Source of the DNA: Caballeronia sp. SBC1
Lineage (GTDB): Bacteria > Pseudomonadota > Gammaproteobacteria > Burkholderiales > Burkholderiaceae
Direction: 5' to 3'
Assembly (NCBI RefSeq): GCF_011493005.1
Contig: NZ_CP049156.1
Span: 2,604,001-2,668,000 of the forward strand
Length of the DNA stretch: 64,000 nucleotides
This document shows positions 46,948 through 55,509 of the stretch, piece after piece. A program made the translations under genes and the position numbers. Position 1 is the first letter of the stretch. Every line of letters starts with the position of its first letter. Under the pieces are notes generated by a model, which saw only the letters and a list, made by a program, of their open reading frames with translations, did not search any database and was not told where the DNA came from.

Positions 46948-47400
46948 TCAGGCGAGCGTGTGATGCAGTTCAGTCAGCGACAGCGTGGTCTGGAACAGGC
47001 GGGCGAGGCTACGGCTTGCGTACTGATCGACCTCAGCCGGCGTGACCCATCTGTACGCGTCCATTTCGGGGATCATCGTGCCGTCCCGGCGACGCGGGAA
47101 ATACGATTCGCAGACGCACTCTTCAAGCTTCACTTCGTCGTCGCTCACTCGCACAGCGAACAGATGCAGGTCCTTGTCGCGGCGATAAACAAAGCGCCCC
47201 AGATCCTTCAACCGCTCCGCCTTCAGCACGATCCCCGTCTCTTCCACGAGTTCCCGCAACGCCGCTTCCACGGGTCGTTCGTCCGCCTCGCCCTGGCCTT
47301 TCGGGATATCCCAGTGCGACGTCTCGGTCGCGTGACACAACAACACGTCCCCTTGCGTGTTAAAAATCACGACGCCACACGAAACCGTCCGGTCGACCAT
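46948..47400 (-). CDS. Nudix hydrolase
   Basis: 150 residues. The Nudix box GQGEADERPVEAALRELVEE with TG matches GX5EX7REUXEEXG. A short N-terminal strand set (VSCGVVIFNTQGDVLLCHA) precedes it. Similar to the NUDIX proteins annotated as NTP pyrophosphohydrolases; the exact nucleotide is not inferable. Single gene, converging with the binding-protein gene. Confidence 0.88.
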   Translation of the reverse strand: MVDRTVSCGVVIFNTQGDVLLCHATETSHWDIPKGQGEADERPVEAALRELVEETGIVLKAERLKDLGRFVYRRDKDLHLFAVRVSDDEVKLEECVCESYFPRRRDGTMIPEMDAYRWVTPAEVDQYASRSLARLFQTTLSLTELHHTLA

Positions 47401-47462
47401 TTAAGCGGCCGTCCGGATTCGCGATACCGCGTGACGGGAACCTTCGGGCTGGTTAAAGCAGG

Positions 47463-47870
47463 TCACTGTTTCAACAACGCCCATTTACCGCCGTCCGCCT
47501 TGCAGACGGTGGGAGCCCAGGTCTGCGTCTGGCCCTTGGCGTGAGCCACCATGGTGAGCTTGCGACACGTACGGTCACCGTCCTTCTTCGTATCCGACGG
47601 CGTGATCGTGCCGTTGATGGCAACCGAATTACCCGCACCTTCGTTGTTCCAGTCGAGCGACTCGCCGTCTTGCTTGGTGTCGAGCGCCGAATGCGCCGCG
47701 TTGTTCAGCGCCTGCAAGTCGCGCTGCTTCATGTAGGTAATCGGCGTGTTGTTGAGAAATCCGAGATTGGCCGCGTGCGCCGCGCCGCTGCCAAGCACAA
47801 CACAGCTTGCGATCAATTGCACGCCGAGTCGCACGGAGACGCGCTTGAGCGCGCGAGATGGGTATGACAT
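47463..47870 (-). CDS. Surface-antigen-like exported protein (RT0821/Lpp0805)
   Basis: 135 residues from ATG 47870, with GAGGGAG about nine bases upstream. A signal peptide (LIASCVVLGSGAAHAA) is followed by NLGFLNNTPITYMKQRDL and a C-terminal domain with DGESLDWNNEGAGNSVAING, RTCRKLTMVAHAKGQTQTW and CKADGGKWALL. This pattern is known from the 17-kDa surface antigen / RT0821-Lpp0805 family. Periplasmic or outer-membrane; function unknown. Confidence 0.8.
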   Translation of the reverse strand: MSYPSRALKRVSVRLGVQLIASCVVLGSGAAHAANLGFLNNTPITYMKQRDLQALNNAAHSALDTKQDGESLDWNNEGAGNSVAINGTITPSDTKKDGDRTCRKLTMVAHAKGQTQTWAPTVCKADGGKWALLKQ

Positions 47871-48210
47871 GAAACACACTCCCTCGTTGGTATTGATATT
47901 GAATTGATACCGAATCTCGGTGATACAAGAAAGATCGCAGCAAGATCGGCATGACTGCATTATTCACGACCATTGCCGTAATCGCGTTTCAAAAAAGTCA
48001 GAAATGTTCTGGATCGACTGATAAATCACGATCATCTGACGTCGAGGATAGCATGAGGGCATAAGGACTTTGCAAGCGTCCAACGTCAGCCGAACGGTCA
48101 TGTGCTTTGCTTTTCGGAGCAAACCAGGACTATCTCAGAAGCGTCTGATAGAAGCATAGGAGGCGGAAAACTAAGATCGAAAGCTTGTGGACTACGCTTC
48201 AACTCCGATC
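47871..48210. other. Divergent gap before the small membrane gene
   Basis: About 340 bases. AGGAGG at 48158-48163 is not followed by a start codon at useful distance. No gene or clear promoter seen. Confidence 0.35.
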
Positions 48211-48495
48211 ATGGACACCCTTCTCGCGACCGCCCAAACGCCCACGCTCTACGAGTGGCTGTGCATCGCCATTGTCGCGTGCGCGATAGCGATGCCCAAA
48301 GGCTTGATAGCAATGGACCGGATGCTGGCCAGACGGCCAGAACGGTCCGAGTGGTCAGGCTGCTCCCATGTTCCCGACCCGCGTGGCGCTACGCCGCCGT
48401 CAATCTGGCCGCGTGTCATGACCGCCATAGGCGGTGCGTTCTGGATCGCAGCGTTACTCACACTGGTGTTTTTATGCCGGCAGCTCGCTCCATAG
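48211..48495 (+). CDS. Small membrane protein, hypothetical
   Basis: 94 residues from ATG 48211 (GTG 48187 is an alternative). Two membrane segments: YEWLCIAIVACAIAMPKGLI near the N-terminus and AIGGAFWIAALLTLVFLC near the C-terminus, joined by a polar loop. No family recognised. The IS element begins one base after its TAG stop, which lies inside the 4-base target duplication. Joining the flanks without the IS leaves the same stop, so the protein is intact, but its natural terminator (49925-49950) is now 1.4 kb away. Confidence 0.6.
   Translation: MDTLLATAQTPTLYEWLCIAIVACAIAMPKGLIAMDRMLARRPERSEWSGCSHVPDPRGATPPSIWPRVMTAIGGAFWIAALLTLVFLCRQLAP
48492..48495. repeat. Target site duplication, left copy (ATAG)
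   Basis: ATAG directly left of the IS; the right copy is at 49897-49900. It includes the TAG stop of the upstream small gene. Confidence 0.85.
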
Positions 48496-49896
48496 TACCA
48501 CTGTGTTACAAAATAAGGCATGATTCGCTTATCTTCAAGCACATTGTGAGGAGAGCGATGGAAACTACTTCGAAGAGATTCGAGGAGTATGTGTCCCTGA
48601 TGGCTCAGTCGCTTGGGCACGCTGATCGTGTCGAGCCTTTTCGTGGCTACTGTACGGGCTTGATGTTGCCGGTCAAACGCAAAAGCGTTGAGCCCATGGC
48701 TGCGCATCTGTCACCGGACCGGGTGCGCTCGGAACATCAGCGTCTGCATCACTTTGTAGCCGATGCACCGTGGTCGGATCAGGCGGTGCTTGATACGGTG
48801 CGTAGTTACGTACTTGAGCGAGTAAGCCGGCGCGCGGGTTCGCCTGAGGCGCTGATTATTGACGATACCGGCGTTCCGAAGAAGGGTAAGCACTCGGTCG
48901 GGGTCGCTCGGCAATATTGTGGCCAGCTCGGGAAACAGGACAACTGCCAGGTCGCAGTCAGCGTGTCGCTCGCAAATGAACGCTTCAGTCTTCCGGTGCG
49001 CTATCAACTGTATTTGCCGCAAAGCTGGGCCGATGACGCAGACCGTCGTAAGGCTGCCAAAGTGCCCGAGGCGCTTGAGTTCGTCACCAAGCCGATGCTC
49101 GCGCTGCAACTGCTCGAAAATCTCGCAGAGGTGGAATCGCTGCCCGAACTGGTTATCGCCGACGCCGGGTACGGGGCAGGCACCGAGTTCCGCGAGCAGC
49201 TCACAGCGATGGGCTTCACGTATGTGGTCGGGGTTACAGGCGCGGTCAGTCTGCAGATGCAAGCTCAGGCGCCATTACAGGCGAAAGAGCTGGCCATGCA
49301 ATTGCCGTCGCGGCGCTTTCGCACGCTCACATGGCGTGAAGGCACCAACGCCGCCCTGTCGTCGCGCTTTGCGGCAATACGGGTGCACTGCGCCTCCCGC
49401 GCAGCCCAGCCAGCTGACACCCACGAGGAGCAATGGCTGCTCGTCGAGTGGCCCAGGGAAGAAGCCGAGCCGACCAGGTACTTCCTCAGTACGTTGCCGG
49501 CTGATACACCAATCAAGGAGCTTTTGCGACTCGCAAAACTGCGCTGGCGTATTGAGCGTGATTACCAGGAGCTCAAGCAGGAGCTTGGCCTGGGGCATTT
49601 CGAGGGACGCAGCTGGCGCGGCTTTCATCATCACGCGACGCTGTGCATAGCGGCATACAGCTTTCTCGTCACCGAGCGCCTGGTGGCACAAAAAAAAACT
49701 CCAACTCATCGGTTACCCGGCGAAGTGTCTTCCTTACCCGAAGGCTTCCGGCCCCGAGGCTCCCCTGCGTAAGCAGCGCCATGTGCCGGACTCCATTACA
49801 ACGCTGCGAATAGAGCTTGCTGCCGCACTGCTTGCCCGCCTCCAACGGTGCCCGTGCTGCGGCCGGAAAATCGAGTAATTTGTTAACACAGTGGTA
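48496..49896 (+). mobile_element. Complete IS701-type insertion sequence, 1401 bp
   Basis: Terminal inverted repeats: TACCACTGTGTTA at 48496-48508 and its exact complement at 49884-49896, extending to about 19 bp with mismatches. It is flanked by a 4-base direct repeat ATAG at 48492-48495 and 49897-49900, the duplication size known for IS701. It holds one transposase gene, which appears frameshifted near its 3' end. Confidence 0.92.
48558..49772 (+). CDS. IS701-family transposase, C-terminus probably frameshifted
   Basis: 404 residues from ATG 48558 with GAGGAG upstream. DDE catalytic pattern: IIDDTGVPKKG (first Asp), LVIADAGYG (second Asp) and RDYQELKQELGLGHFEGRSW (Glu), all typical of IS701/DDE_5. 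The frame ends early at 49772 after FRPRGSPA. The +1 frame immediately continues with RHVPDSITTLRIEL and CPCCGRKIE to a stop at 49878, which looks like the real tail. A single-base frameshift near 49745-49760 is therefore likely; whether the shortened protein still transposes is unknown. Confidence 0.88.
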   Translation: METTSKRFEEYVSLMAQSLGHADRVEPFRGYCTGLMLPVKRKSVEPMAAHLSPDRVRSEHQRLHHFVADAPWSDQAVLDTVRSYVLERVSRRAGSPEALIIDDTGVPKKGKHSVGVARQYCGQLGKQDNCQVAVSVSLANERFSLPVRYQLYLPQSWADDADRRKAAKVPEALEFVTKPMLALQLLENLAEVESLPELVIADAGYGAGTEFREQLTAMGFTYVVGVTGAVSLQMQAQAPLQAKELAMQLPSRRFRTLTWREGTNAALSSRFAAIRVHCASRAAQPADTHEEQWLLVEWPREEAEPTRYFLSTLPADTPIKELLRLAKLRWRIERDYQELKQELGLGHFEGRSWRGFHHHATLCIAAYSFLVTERLVAQKKTPTHRLPGEVSSLPEGFRPRGSPA

Positions 49897-49924
49897 ATAG
49901 TGGAGTTGCAACCCGACATGAATC

Positions 49925-49950
49925 AAGGGCAGCTTCGGCTGCCCTTTTTT
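49925..49950 (+). terminator. Rho-independent terminator with UUCG loop
   Basis: AAGGGCAGC and GCTGCCCTT form a 9-bp stem around the stable TTCG tetraloop, followed by a run of T. Before the IS inserted it lay about 30 bases after the small membrane gene's stop. Confidence 0.93.
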
Positions 49951-50074
49951 ATCGTCGAACGCTTTGGCGTTTCCGTTTTTCGTATTCCGTCATTAGCTTC
50001 GAAGCATCGCTTATTCGACGCGCAAACCCATCGCCGCTATGGTCGGCACTATCTCTTCTCTCACGGAAATCTCC

Positions 50075-51058
50075 ATGAAAAAACTGGGCTTGTCGTTGTC
50101 GTTATCAGGGTTGTTGTTTGCTGCTTTCGCGTTGTTGCCGCTGTCTGCGTCGGCACAAGATCCGGCGAGTGCGCCGGCGAAGCAGTTGCGGATCGGTTTT
50201 CAGAAGGCCGGCCTGCTTGCCGTGCTCAAGGCACAGGGTTCGCTCGAACAAAAGCTCAAGCCGCTTGGCTACACCGTCAGTTGGTATGAGTTTCCCGCCG
50301 GGCCGCAATTGCTTGAGGCGCTCAATACGAACAACATCGATTTCGGCTATACGGGCGCACCGCCCCCTATTTTTGCGCAGGCTGCGGGCGTGAATTTCGT
50401 TTATGTCGGCGCTGAGCCGGGTGGAGAAACCAATGAAGCGCTGTTTGTCAAAGCCGATTCCCCTATTCATTCGCCGGCCGAGCTAAAAGGCCGGCGTATC
50501 GCATTGCAAAAGGGATCAAGTTCTAACTTCCTGCTGCTTGCGGTCTTGCAGAAGGCAGGCTTGAAACTCGACGATATCCATCCGGTTTATCTCGCGCCCG
50601 CGGACGCCCGCGCGGCCTTCGAAAACGGCGATGTCGATGCATGGATTGTCTGGGACCCATATTACGCGGCCGCGCAGAAATCGTTGAGCGTGCGCACGCT
50701 CGCGAACTACGCCGGGTTGCCGAAGCCGTTCAATTTCTACGAGGCCACGCGCAGTTTCGCCACCCAAAATCCACAGGCGGTGCGTGCAGTGATCGATCAG
50801 CTGCGGGCAACCGGCGCATGGGTCACGCAGCATCCCGCAGACACGGCGGCGTTGCTCGCGCCGAAAGTCGGGCTTGATGCGGGGCTTGTGGAAACATGGG
50901 TACGACGGGTGCCGTATGGCGCTACACCGATCGACGGAAAAATTGTCGCGACCCAGCAAAGCGTTGCCGATACGTTCTATCGCGCGAAGCTGATTCCGAA
51001 GGCGGTGACGGTGAAGGATAATGTGTGGCGGGACCAGGACGCGCTGACAGCGCGGTAG
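50075..51058 (+). CDS. Aliphatic sulfonate ABC binding protein (SsuA-like)
   Basis: 327 residues from ATG 50075. A signal peptide (LLFAAFALLPLSASA) leads into QLRIGFQKAGLLAVLKAQGS, FPAGPQLLEALNTNNIDFGY, IALQKGSSSNFLL and DVDAWIVWDPYYA. These are the SsuA/TauA-type markers. Expected ligand: sulfonates or related oxyanions. No transporter partners are next to it; a tRNA gene follows. Confidence 0.88.
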   Translation: MKKLGLSLSLSGLLFAAFALLPLSASAQDPASAPAKQLRIGFQKAGLLAVLKAQGSLEQKLKPLGYTVSWYEFPAGPQLLEALNTNNIDFGYTGAPPPIFAQAAGVNFVYVGAEPGGETNEALFVKADSPIHSPAELKGRRIALQKGSSSNFLLLAVLQKAGLKLDDIHPVYLAPADARAAFENGDVDAWIVWDPYYAAAQKSLSVRTLANYAGLPKPFNFYEATRSFATQNPQAVRAVIDQLRATGAWVTQHPADTAALLAPKVGLDAGLVETWVRRVPYGATPIDGKIVATQQSVADTFYRAKLIPKAVTVKDNVWRDQDALTAR

Positions 51059-51108
51059 GCGAATGTCTGTTGAAGAGATGTCGGGTTCAGTAGATGAACC
51101 CGAGGTCC

Positions 51109-51185
51109 TGGTACGGCAGGAGGGACTCGAACCCCCGCCCCTCGGCTTAGAAGGCCGATGCTCTATCCAGCTGAGCTACTGCCGC
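51109..51185 (-). tRNA. tRNA-Arg (TCT)
   Basis: Minus strand GCGGCAGTAGCTCAGCTGG opens a 77-base cloverleaf. The anticodon loop CTTCTAA carries TCT. The TPsiC arm GGGGGTTCGAGTCCC and encoded CCA (51111-51109) close it. The acceptor stem pairs over seven bases with one G-U pair. Confidence 0.97.
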
Positions 51186-51283
51186 GTTGCAGATGATCCG
51201 GGATTTTACCTCATCGAAAGGATGCGAGGCCTCATTCCGAGTCCTCGCCCGATTCAATGCGCTTAAAACCCCTTTGAATCCTT

Positions 51284-52114
51284 TTAAACCGGTTGCGGAT
51301 GCAACATGAACCAGCCGAGACAGAACGCTCCCGCGACCACGCAATACACGCCGAAATTCGCCAACCGGCCGCGGCCTTCGAAATAACGCATCAGGAAACG
51401 CACGCTCAGGTACGCCGCGATTCCCGTCAGCACGCCACCAAGGACCGCATCGAAAAGTTGATCCGGTGCATGGAACAGCTTCGGCAATTCAAGCACCCCA
51501 GCAGCGAAGATGATCGGCGTGCCCAGCAGGAACGAGAACTCCGCCGCTTTCTCGGAACTCATTCCGGCGCCGACGCCCGCGATAATCGTCAGCCCGCTGC
51601 GCGAAAAGCCCGGAATCAGCGCGCCAATCTGCGCGAGACCAACCAGGAACGCCTGCCTGAACGTGAGGTCTTCAGGCGCACGCTCGGCGCGCGCACGCGT
51701 CAGCCGGTCGCCGACCCACAACAGCACACCATTCACCATCAACGCCGCCGCGACGATCCGCAGATCGTGGAACAGCGCCTCAAGCCGCTTTTCAAGCACC
51801 AGCCCGACGATACCCGTCGGAATCGTGCCAATGATCAGCGCCCACATCATGTGGCCATCAGGATTCTTGCGGCCGCTCAGCGATCCTATAAACCCCTTGA
51901 TCAGCGCAATCCAGCGCTTGCGGAAGTACCACAGCAGCGCGAGCGCCGTACCCAGATGCAACGCGACCAGGAACGGCAACAGCTGCGGTGCGTGTTTATC
52001 GATGTGCATCCCGATCAGGCCGGGCACCAGAAGCGTATGTCCAAGACTGCTGACCGGGAACAATTCAGTCACACCCTGGAGTACGCTCAGAAAAATCAGA
52101 AACCACAAAGTCAC
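51284..52114 (-). CDS. uppP: Undecaprenyl-diphosphatase
   Basis: 276 residues from GTG 52114 with GAGGA seven bases upstream. [20 protein letters not shown] holds the conserved Glu-rich motif (EGLTEFLPISS type) and [17 protein letters not shown] the PGxSRSG phosphatase loop. Eight membrane segments. Recycles undecaprenyl diphosphate for peptidoglycan and confers bacitracin resistance. An ATG further upstream at 52150 lacks such support. Confidence 0.94.
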   Translation of the reverse strand: MTLWFLIFLSVLQGVTELFPVSSLGHTLLVPGLIGMHIDKHAPQLLPFLVALHLGTALALLWYFRKRWIALIKGFIGSLSGRKNPDGHMMWALIIGTIPTGIVGLVLEKRLEALFHDLRIVAAALMVNGVLLWVGDRLTRARAERAPEDLTFRQAFLVGLAQIGALIPGFSRSGLTIIAGVGAGMSSEKAAEFSFLLGTPIIFAAGVLELPKLFHAPDQLFDAVLGGVLTGIAAYLSVRFLMRYFEGRGRLANFGVYCVVAGAFCLGWFMLHPQPV

Positions 52115-52290
52115 GCGTCGATCCTCTTTCGTTATTGGCGACAGGCACATACCCGCGGCGGCGCAGCATGCGGCCCAAGCAAACCGGGCCGATTATGCCG
52201 TTCACTAAAAGGAGCGCCAAGCCTTTGCGTAATACCTTTCGTTATCGAAAGCAAATCGTTTGGTTAATTGAATATTTTTGTAATAAATAA

Positions 52291-52317
52291 AAAAGCCCGT
52301 TGTAAGAACGGGCTTTT
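52291..52317. terminator. Terminator of the 28-residue membrane gene
   Basis: AAAAGCCCGTT and AACGGGCTTTT form a perfect 11-bp stem with a 5-base loop. On the minus strand it is followed by a long U-rich run, 24 bases past the stop of the small gene; the plus strand has a shorter U-tract. Confidence 0.9.
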
Positions 52318-52340
52318 AAATTGATTGCGTCACACCTGCG

Positions 52341-52427
52341 TCACGGTCGCAGCTTGTATAAAAACAGCAGCGTGCCAGCGCCGAACGTGCCAAAAATGAA
52401 CACTCCAAACATCATCGCCAGATCCAT
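52341..52427 (-). CDS. 28-aa single-span membrane protein
   Basis: 28 residues, too short for most gene callers: MDLAMMFGVFIFGTFGAG begins it, followed by TLLFLYKLRP. It is one hydrophobic span of about 20 residues with a short basic C-terminal end, so the C-terminus is probably cytoplasmic. GAGGAT lies four bases before ATG 52427 and a strong terminator lies 24 bases after the stop, which together make a real small gene likely. Function unknown; such proteins often bind and tune larger membrane complexes. Confidence 0.7.
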   Translation of the reverse strand: MDLAMMFGVFIFGTFGAGTLLFLYKLRP

Positions 52428-52662
52428 ATCATCCTCGTCGTTCGGCAGGACCAGTTGATCTGTGTGAGATCTTCAAGGTCGAAAGATGTTTCATCCGCGT
52501 TACATCGTGCTTGCATTATCGAGGCAACGAAAGCGGCTGTGTCAGTCGCAATTTCCCCAAAAGGGTTTCCCCGTAGAATTGAGCCGCCCGCTGCGTCACA
52601 CCGTCTGCTCGTTGCACGTTCGAACACGCCGTTTCGTCCACTTACTCAAGGAGACCACCGAC

Positions 52663-53568
52663 ATGTCATCCCAGCCTGACCATATCCTGGAAATCACGTT
52701 CGATGACGCCGCTCTCGAACTCGCGCCGCGCGCTGGCGGGCGGCTAATGACGTGGCGCGTCGGCGGTGAGCCCGTTATTTTCTGGCCGGCTGCGCCGGAT
52801 TGGTCCAATTTCGTGAAGATTCGCGGCGGCAATCCGTTGTTGTTTCCGTTTCTCGGCCGCCATTTCGTTGACGGCGAAATCGGCAAATGGCGCGATCAGG
52901 AAGGCGTCGTGCACGAACTCCCCATGCACGGCTTCGCGCGCGATCTGCCGTTCGAACACCGCAAAGACGCGGATGGCCACGGCGTGCGAATGACGCTCGT
53001 GGACAATGATTTCACGCGCCGGGGTTATCCGTTCGCGTTTCGTTTCGAGGCGGCATACAGGCTGGTCGATGCCGTGACGCTCGATGTGGAACTCACCACG
53101 TCGAACCCCGGCGAAGTGCCGCTGCCCTACTACGCGGGCCATCACTTCTACTTCGTCCTGCCGCACGACCAGCGCGGCATCAGCAGCCTGGAATTGCCTC
53201 GCACGGAAAGCCGCCGGCAACTCAGCAATGGCGCCATCAGTGACCCGCAAGCGGGAGCCGCGCGCTACACACTGGACGACGCGAATATTCTGGACCGTTT
53301 TCATTGTTTTACCGGTCCTTCCGACAATCCGGTGCGCCTGGTCACGCCGGGTTTGAAACGCGCGGTGAATTTCGATCTGCAACGCCCCGACTCGGTACCC
53401 TGGTACTCCGTGACAACCTGGACCGAAGCGCCCACATCGGATTTCTACTGCGTCGAGCCATGGGTCGGACTTCCCGATGCCATTCACAACGGCCACGGAC
53501 TACGCTGGCTCGCCCCGGGAAAGACCGAAACGGCAGCGCTGCGGCTGACCGTTTCGCCGGCGGCTTGA
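52663..53568 (+). CDS. Aldose 1-epimerase family protein
   Basis: 301 residues from ATG 52663 with AAGGAG nine bases upstream. Galactose mutarotase-like fold: APRAGGRLMTWRVGG, GGNPLLFPFLGRHFVDGEI, HGFARDLPFEH with the catalytic His, AGHHFYFVLP and YSVTTWTEAPTSDFYCVEPW near the end. The last segment carries the Glu expected near the catalytic base. Anomerises a sugar or sugar phosphate; substrate unknown. Confidence 0.85.
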   Translation: MSSQPDHILEITFDDAALELAPRAGGRLMTWRVGGEPVIFWPAAPDWSNFVKIRGGNPLLFPFLGRHFVDGEIGKWRDQEGVVHELPMHGFARDLPFEHRKDADGHGVRMTLVDNDFTRRGYPFAFRFEAAYRLVDAVTLDVELTTSNPGEVPLPYYAGHHFYFVLPHDQRGISSLELPRTESRRQLSNGAISDPQAGAARYTLDDANILDRFHCFTGPSDNPVRLVTPGLKRAVNFDLQRPDSVPWYSVTTWTEAPTSDFYCVEPWVGLPDAIHNGHGLRWLAPGKTETAALRLTVSPAA

Positions 53569-53689
53569 AAGAGACGAGATGCGGGACAAAAGCGGGACGA
53601 AAAACGGGGCAAGGAGCGGCTACTAGCGGACCATCCGGGCCGCTTCTGAGGACAGTGTCGCCGGGACGGTAAAATCAGACATTTCGCCG

Positions 53690-54451
53690 ATGCGCGTTCT
53701 GGTTTGTATGCCGCAGCGTTTTCGGTTGTGCGGCGCTTTGCGAGGTTTGGGTTTGGTAAAAATAATTCGACGGCTGACCTGCTTGTCGTTGGTCGCAGTG
53801 CTTGCCGCGTGTGGCTCCGCGCCGGTCGGGCCAGGGTTTTATCGCGTTGAACGGGGCGACACGGTGTCGAAGGTAGCGCGGGCGAACCGGACATCGGTCC
53901 AGAACATCACGCGCTGGAACAATCTCACCGACCCGAATGCTATCGAGGTCGGCCAGGTGCTGCGCGTGGCGCCGCCAGCGGGCAGCGTGACACCGGCCGG
54001 GCCATCAGCACCACCGGCCCGCACAAGCAGCGCGGATACCTCGGACTCGGCGCCATCGGCGGCCGCATTGACCAAGCCGGCGACCAGCATTTCGCTTATC
54101 TGGCCGGCGCAAGGCAGCGTGATTCGCGGTTTCGACGGCAAGAGTTCGAAGGGCATCGACATTGCGGGCGCGTCCGGCACGCAGATCGTGTCGGCTGCCG
54201 CCGGCACGGTAGTCTATGCGGGGAACGGGCTGCGTGGTTACGGCAACCTGCTGATCGTGAAGCACAGCGCCGACTACCTGACCGCGTACGCGCATAACCG
54301 CGCGCTGCTCGTGAAGGAGGGCCAGAGCATCGCGCAGGGTCAACCCATCGCGGAAATGGGCGATACCGACACAAATCGCGTGATGCTGCATTTCGAATTG
54401 CGCTACAAAGGTAGTTCGATCGATCCATCGCGCTATCTGCCGGCACGGTGA
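53690..54451 (+). CDS. LysM-M23 lipoprotein, NlpD-like amidase activator
   Basis: 253 residues. A lipoprotein signal ends at LVAVLAAC. A LysM domain (FYRVERGDTVSKVARANRTS, about 50-95) is followed by a proline/alanine linker and an M23/LytM domain (about 135-250: GIDIAGASGTQIVSAAAGTV). The zinc ligands are not complete: the first His-Asp motif reads SSKGIDIA and the last HxH reads MLHFE. NlpD and EnvC are degenerate in the same way and activate amidases instead of cutting peptidoglycan. The start is uncertain within the first 25 residues. Confidence 0.85.
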   Translation: MRVLVCMPQRFRLCGALRGLGLVKIIRRLTCLSLVAVLAACGSAPVGPGFYRVERGDTVSKVARANRTSVQNITRWNNLTDPNAIEVGQVLRVAPPAGSVTPAGPSAPPARTSSADTSDSAPSAAALTKPATSISLIWPAQGSVIRGFDGKSSKGIDIAGASGTQIVSAAAGTVVYAGNGLRGYGNLLIVKHSADYLTAYAHNRALLVKEGQSIAQGQPIAEMGDTDTNRVMLHFELRYKGSSIDPSRYLPAR

Positions 54452-54487
54452 TGCGGGACACGCTCAATCAAACACAGGGAAGAATCG

Positions 54488-54820
54488 ATGAAATTGCAAG
54501 TTTGCGTCAAGACGCTTGGAAAGGTAGCCGCGACGGCTGCGGTAATGGCGGCTGCGCTGACGCTCGCTGGCTGCGCCGACACGTCGAAGATGACCTATTT
54601 GCCGTCCGGTGACACCGGTTTTGCGATCAATTGCAGCGGTGGCGACGCAAGTACCAGCTGGGCGGAATGCTACAAGAAGGCGGGCGAGATGTGCGGCTCG
54701 TACGGCTACGACGTGGTGTCGAAGGATGTGGACAACGGAGCGACGTCGGGCGGAACTGTGGCCGGGATTTTCGGCGCGAACGTCAAGAACCGATCGATGG
54801 TGATTCGCTGCAAGCAATAG
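54488..54820 (+). CDS. Small hypothetical lipoprotein
   Basis: 110 residues. Lipobox LTLAGC (Cys near 29), then a mature part with five more cysteines in ANYSGGD-like context (FAINCSGGDA, WAECYKKAGEMCGSYGYD, VIRCKQ). AGGGAAG about six bases before the ATG. It lies 36 bases after the NlpD-like gene, so it may be in the same operon. No function known. Confidence 0.75.
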   Translation: MKLQVCVKTLGKVAATAAVMAAALTLAGCADTSKMTYLPSGDTGFAINCSGGDASTSWAECYKKAGEMCGSYGYDVVSKDVDNGATSGGTVAGIFGANVKNRSMVIRCKQ

Positions 54821-55016
54821 CGCTCGGATCTTTCTTGATCGAGCGTCCCAGACGTGCAACGTGTTGACCCACCGTCAGGTTGATTCGCGGACCCAGTGAA
54901 CCCAGCAATTGCTCGCCGCGCCAGCGACCGGACAACGGGTCGATATGCGAGGCAAACACGAGCAGCGAACCCAGTGCGAGCGGACAAATAGCGAGGAAAA
55001 TCCACAACGAGGTCAT
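54783..55016 (-). CDS. Possible small membrane protein, 77 aa
   Basis: 77 residues with one strong N-terminal membrane span (WIFLAICPLALGSLLVFA). It overlaps the 3' end of the lipoprotein gene by 38 bases and lacks a clear ribosome site, so it is only a possibility. Confidence 0.3.
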   Translation of the reverse strand: MTSLWIFLAICPLALGSLLVFASHIDPLSGRWRGEQLLGSLGPRINLTVGQHVARLGRSIKKDPSAIACSESPSIGS

Positions 55017-55268
55017 GATCGGGAATCGATTTCAGGAAATGCGATCATACCTTTGCGGCAAGAAATTCGCCTAACACGCCGGTAAAACGGCCTCTCGATC
55101 GTAGTAATTACGTGTCACGGCCTTCGTTGACCCGGCAGGATTAACCTCTGGAAACGCCCGTGCAGATTGGATTACGCGTTGATACAAGTGATCACAATCA
55201 TCCGGATTGATGCGCTCTAGAATAATTTCAGCCCGCGTTTTCTCTGCGCGAACAGTCCTCGCGGGTCA

Positions 55269-55298
55269 GAAGCCCCGATGTGCCCGCATCGGGGCTTC
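55269..55298 (+). terminator. GC hairpin
   Basis: GAAGCCCCGATG and CATCGGGGCTTC form a perfect 12-bp stem with a 6-base loop. No clear U-tract; possible terminator or structured element of unknown origin. Confidence 0.5.
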
Positions 55299-55440
55299 GC
55301 TTCATTTAAGCCGTTAGTTTGGGCGTCAGCGCCCTGCCCCGGTTTTCTGCTCATGTCATCACGTTCTGAACCAGCCGAACTCGCAGAAACGGCGTGTTTT
55401 GGCAACATCGGCTTCGGAGCCGTCCTGTCCAGGGAATACA

Positions 55441-55476
55441 AAAAGCCGTTTCCGACTGACGTCGGAAACGGCTTTT
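55441..55476. terminator. Bidirectional terminator of the Fur-family gene
   Basis: AAAAGCCGTTTCCGAC and its exact complement form a 16-bp stem with a TGAC loop, with A/T runs on both sides. It lies about 34 bases past the minus-strand Fur-family gene. Confidence 0.9.
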
Positions 55477-55509
55477 TGCGTGCGCTGCACTTTATGTGAT
55501 GCGTGGAGA

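Larger units (their letters stand above)
55017..55509. other. Gap of about 490 bases with two hairpins
   Basis: No convincing gene. It contains two hairpins (55269-55298 and 55441-55476). An open frame at 55278-55499 runs through both hairpins and was not called. Confidence 0.5.

Noticed and set aside
48102..48557. N-terminal extension of the transposase
   Set aside because: The extension crosses the IS left end and the upstream gene; ATG 48558 with GAGGAG is the natural start.
51109..51185. Genomic island attached at tRNA-Arg
   Set aside because: No integrase or direct repeat of the tRNA end was seen, and both flanks carry ordinary chromosomal genes.
55278..55499. 73-residue plus-strand open frame
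   Set aside because: It consists largely of two terminator-type hairpins and has no ribosome site.
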